Positions 61,442 to 64,000 of a stretch of 64,000 bases of DNA are shown here, piece after piece (the stretch's first letter is position 1; each line of letters opens with the position of its first letter). The stretch comes from Actinophytocola sp044466355 (GTDB taxonomy: Bacteria; Actinomycetota; Actinomycetes; Mycobacteriales; Pseudonocardiaceae): positions 1,178,001 to 1,242,000 of the forward strand of contig NZ_JBITMQ010000001.1 in the NCBI RefSeq assembly GCF_044466355.1. Direction: 5' to 3'. A program made the position numbers and the translations under genes. Under the pieces are notes generated by a model. That model did not search any database, was not told the DNA's origin, and worked only from the letters and a program-made list of their open reading frames with translations.

Positions 61442-63166
61442 TCAGCGCAGGGTGCGGGTGCCGTCGTCGTGGCGGCGGGTGACGCCGTCGGCGTCCAGCT
61501 TTTCCAGCAGTGGCACGGCAACCCGGCGGGTGGTGCCGAGCGCGCGGCGGGCGTCGCTCACCGTGAACGGCGTCGGCAGCGTCGCGAGCACCTTCGCGGC
61601 GCGGGCCGGTGCGTCCGTGGTGACGACGACGGAGCCGGTGAGCCGCACGAGCCTGCCCGCCCGTTCGGCGGCCGCCAGCTCGCGAGGACCGAGACCGAGC
61701 GCGGCGAGGTCGGCGGACTCCGGTGCGGTGAACGGCGCGTCGGCGAGCCGGCGTTCCAGCTCGGCGACGGCCCGGGACACCTTGTCCGGCAACGAACTCC
61801 GGTCGCCCCGCCCGATCAGTCCGTTGTGGACGGACAGGTTCGTGGTGGCGAGCGCGGCCAGCAGCACCGGCTCCGGCACGTCGAGTTCGTTGCGCAGCGC
61901 CTCGATCGGCATGCCCGCCGCCACCGGGTGCGCCGCCGCCCACGCGGTGTGGCGCGCCACGAGCCGGCGCGGCAGGTCCTCGTGCAGGTCCGCGTCGACC
62001 AGCCACTCGCCGCACGGGACACCGGTCGGCGACCAGCCGAGCACGCGGAGGTCGGCCGCGCGGACCGCGCCGTGCGCGCGGAGGTGGGCGGCGGCCGGGT
62101 CGGCCAGGCCGGCCGCCCGTAGCCGGGCCGCGCCGCGCCGGTGGAGCCGGGGTGGGAGCGGGTCCAGGATCTCGACGCCCGCCGGGATCCGGTGCGCGCC
62201 CGGGTCCCGCAACACGCCGACGTCCCCGGCGCGCAACGGAAGCGCGGCTCGCAGGGATAGCCGCGCCGTGTTCGTTCCAAGTGGACGGACCCGGCACGGC
62301 GCCGCCGCGGCGCCGACGTGCAGCACCAGCTCGCGGTGCAGCTCCGCGGCGTCGTCGCCACGCAGCCGCACGTCGACCTCGGCGGTCGTGCGCCAGGCGG
62401 CCGGGGTCAGCAGCGCGTCCCCGCGCCGGACCTCGTCCCGGTCCACGCCACGCAGGTTGACCGCGACCCGTGCCACGGCGGCCACTTCGTCGTGCGGCTG
62501 CCCGAGCGCCTGCAGGCCGCGCACGGTCACCCGGCGTCCGCCCAGCGCCAACTCGTCGCCCACGCGCAGCGTGCCGGCGGCGAGCGTGCCGGTCACGACG
62601 GTGCCCGCGCCGCGGATCGTGAACGCCCGGTCCACCCACAGCCGCACGTCGGCGTCGGTGTCCGGATCGGGCAGCCCGGCGGTCAGGTCGAGCAACGCGC
62701 GGCGCAGTTCCGGGAGCCCCGCGCCGGTCCGCGCGCTGACCGCGACCGACGGGACGTCGGCGAGGCCGGTGCCCGCGAGGTGGTGGCGGGCCTGGGCGGT
62801 CGCGGTCGCCGAGTCGGCCCGGTCGGACTTGGTGACCACCAGCAGCCCGTGCCGCACGCCGAACGCGTCGAGCGCCGCCAGGTGTTCGGTCGACTGCGCC
62901 TGCCAGCCTTCGTCCGCCGCCACCACGAACAGCACCGCCGCGGTCGGCCCGGTCCCGGCGAGCATGGTGGGCACGAACCGTTCGTGCCCCGGCACGTCGA
63001 CGAACGCGAGCACCGCACCGTCCACGGCCGTCCACACGAACCCGAGGTCGACGGTCAGCCCACGACGCTGTTCCTCGGCGAGCCGGTCCGGCTCCATCCC
63101 GGTCAGCGCGCGCACGAGCGTGGACTTGCCGTGGTCGACGTGGCCCGCGGTGGCGATCACGTGCAC
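61442..63166 (-). CDS. selB: Selenocysteine-specific elongation factor SelB
   Basis: GTPase of 574 aa delivering Sec-tRNA to SECIS-programmed ribosomes. The N-terminal G domain has ATAGHVDHGKSTLVRALTG (G1), FVDVPGHERFVPTML (G3) and TKSD (G4 variant), followed by EF-Tu-like beta domains (TIRGAGTVVTGTLAAGTLRV) and C-terminal winged-helix repeats ending VPLLEKLDADGVTRRHDDG that bind SECIS RNA. GTG start overlapping the selA stop by 10 nt. Its target is almost certainly the formate dehydrogenase mRNA next door. Confidence 0.95.
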   Translation of the reverse strand: MHVIATAGHVDHGKSTLVRALTGMEPDRLAEEQRRGLTVDLGFVWTAVDGAVLAFVDVPGHERFVPTMLAGTGPTAAVLFVVAADEGWQAQSTEHLAALDAFGVRHGLLVVTKSDRADSATATAQARHHLAGTGLADVPSVAVSARTGAGLPELRRALLDLTAGLPDPDTDADVRLWVDRAFTIRGAGTVVTGTLAAGTLRVGDELALGGRRVTVRGLQALGQPHDEVAAVARVAVNLRGVDRDEVRRGDALLTPAAWRTTAEVDVRLRGDDAAELHRELVLHVGAAAAPCRVRPLGTNTARLSLRAALPLRAGDVGVLRDPGAHRIPAGVEILDPLPPRLHRRGAARLRAAGLADPAAAHLRAHGAVRAADLRVLGWSPTGVPCGEWLVDADLHEDLPRRLVARHTAWAAAHPVAAGMPIEALRNELDVPEPVLLAALATTNLSVHNGLIGRGDRSSLPDKVSRAVAELERRLADAPFTAPESADLAALGLGPRELAAAERAGRLVRLTGSVVVTTDAPARAAKVLATLPTPFTVSDARRALGTTRRVAVPLLEKLDADGVTRRHDDGTRTLR

Positions 63167-64000
63167 CGCGCCACCACCGCCCGCAACAGGTCGTCGTCCT
63201 CCGGCGGCACCGTGCGCAGGTCCAGCAGACAGCGACCGCGCTCGACCCGGCCCACGACCGGCGGGTCGGCGGCCCGCAGCCGTGCGGCGACGCTCGCGGG
63301 CAGGCTCAGCGCCGCGCTCGGCAACTCGACGCCCGGCGCGCCACCGCCCCCGACGACCGCCACCGACGCCACGACCGCGACCTCCACACCCCGTCCGAGG
63401 AGGTCCGCCGCGAGCCGTTCGGCCCTGGCCCGCACCGCCGCGAGGTCGGCCTCCAGCGCCTGCCGCACCGGCGGCGCCGGGCCGCGCAGAGTGGCCTCCA
63501 GCGCGGCGAGCGTCAGCTTGTCCACCCGCAGCGCCCGCGCCGCCGGGTGCCTGCGCAGTCGCTCGACCAGCTCCGCCGTACCGAGCAGCAACCCGGCCTG
63601 CGGGCCGCCGAGCAGCTTGTCGCCGCTCGCGGTCACCGCGGTGGCCCCGTCGCGCAGGGCGGTCGTCGCGTCGGGTTCGTCCGGCAGCAGCGGATGCGGC
63701 CGCAGCAGCCCGGACCCGATGTCGGCGATCACCGGTACCCCCAGCCCGGCGAGGTCGGCGATCGCGGCGCCCGCCGTGAAGCCGGTGACCAGGAAGTTCG
63801 ACGGGTGGATCTTCAGCACGAACCCGGTCTCGGGGCCGATCGCGGCGGCGTAGTCGGCGACCGTGGTGCGGTTGGTGGTGCCGACCTCCCGCAGCCGCGC
63901 CCCGGTCGACGTGAGCAGTTCGGGGATGCGGAACCCGTCACCGATCTCCACCAGCTCACCTCGGCTGAGCACGATCTCCTTGCCCTGGGCCAACGTCAGC
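63157..64000 (-). CDS. selA: L-seryl-tRNA(Sec) selenium transferase SelA, partial
   Basis: PLP enzyme converting Ser-tRNA(Sec) to Sec-tRNA(Sec). The reading frame is open to the right edge, so the N-terminus lies outside. Visible features are KEIVLSRGELVEIGDGFRIP, REVGTTNRT, the PLP lysine in TASGDKLLGGPQAGLLLG, and a C-terminal VERGRCLLDLRTVPPEDDDL. The gene overlaps selB and forms a selAB operon; selD and selC are not in the window. Confidence 0.95.
   Translation of the reverse strand, partial: LTLAQGKEIVLSRGELVEIGDGFRIPELLTSTGARLREVGTTNRTTVADYAAAIGPETGFVLKIHPSNFLVTGFTAGAAIADLAGLGVPVIADIGSGLLRPHPLLPDEPDATTALRDGATAVTASGDKLLGGPQAGLLLGTAELVERLRRHPAARALRVDKLTLAALEATLRGPAPPVRQALEADLAAVRARAERLAADLLGRGVEVAVVASVAVVGGGGAPGVELPSAALSLPASVAARLRAADPPVVGRVERGRCLLDLRTVPPEDDDLLRAVVARCT

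Overview
The window is very GC-rich, strongly biased to G/C at third codon positions, and packed with genes that overlap by ATGA, GTGA or TGATG junctions. It encodes Tat/Sec lipoproteins, WXG100-like proteins, LacI/IclR regulators and an actinobacterial-type adenosine kinase. This points to a filamentous actinomycete, most likely of the Pseudonocardiales; the genus is not determined. No insertion sequences, tRNA/rRNA genes or CRISPR arrays were seen.

Layout. (1) 1-2926: a sugar ABC importer (permease cut by the window edge, binding protein) divergent from a LacI repressor, with CGAAA/TTTCG operators between. (2) 2986-10952, minus: a peptide/opine/nickel-type ABC importer with two near-duplicate binding proteins and a terminal SDR. 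(3) 11166-29226, mostly minus: catabolic operons with IclR, flavoproteins, amidohydrolase, MaoC pair, CoA ligases, acyl-CoA dehydrogenase, class A monooxygenase, VOC protein, alcohol and aldehyde dehydrogenases, hydrolases and an IpdAB-like CoA-transferase whose two subunits lie at opposite ends of one operon. Two of these promoters share a 21-bp inverted repeat. (4) 29331-33928, plus: DUF6282-like hydrolase, cupin-like protein, HpcH-type aldolase, lipocalin-like protein and two amidohydrolases, then a LysR gene. (5) 34949-49007, plus: a 12-gene operon that begins with a fused CaiB-type CoA-transferase, an amidohydrolase and an NHL protein and continues into a methyl-group module: two MetE-core proteins, a MetV-like Cys-rich protein, MetF, an unknown SAM-binding protein, MetK, SahH, PurU and AdoK. 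(6) 48995-56142: alginate lyase, a peptidoglycan-binding/HExxH protein, a phosphotransferase, a DEAD-box helicase and WXG100-like genes, one frameshifted. (7) 56224-64000: a selenocysteine formate dehydrogenase operon (in-frame UGA plus SECIS hairpin) convergent with selB and selA.

Inferred logic: regions 2-5 look like an uptake-and-degradation supercluster for a methylated (O-, N- or S-methyl) cyclic compound. The methyl group would enter a dedicated folate/SAM cycle, PurU would release it as formate, and the nearby Sec-formate dehydrogenase could oxidise that formate to CO2. The substrate is not identifiable from sequence, and no FolD is present in the window to bridge methylene- and formyl-THF.
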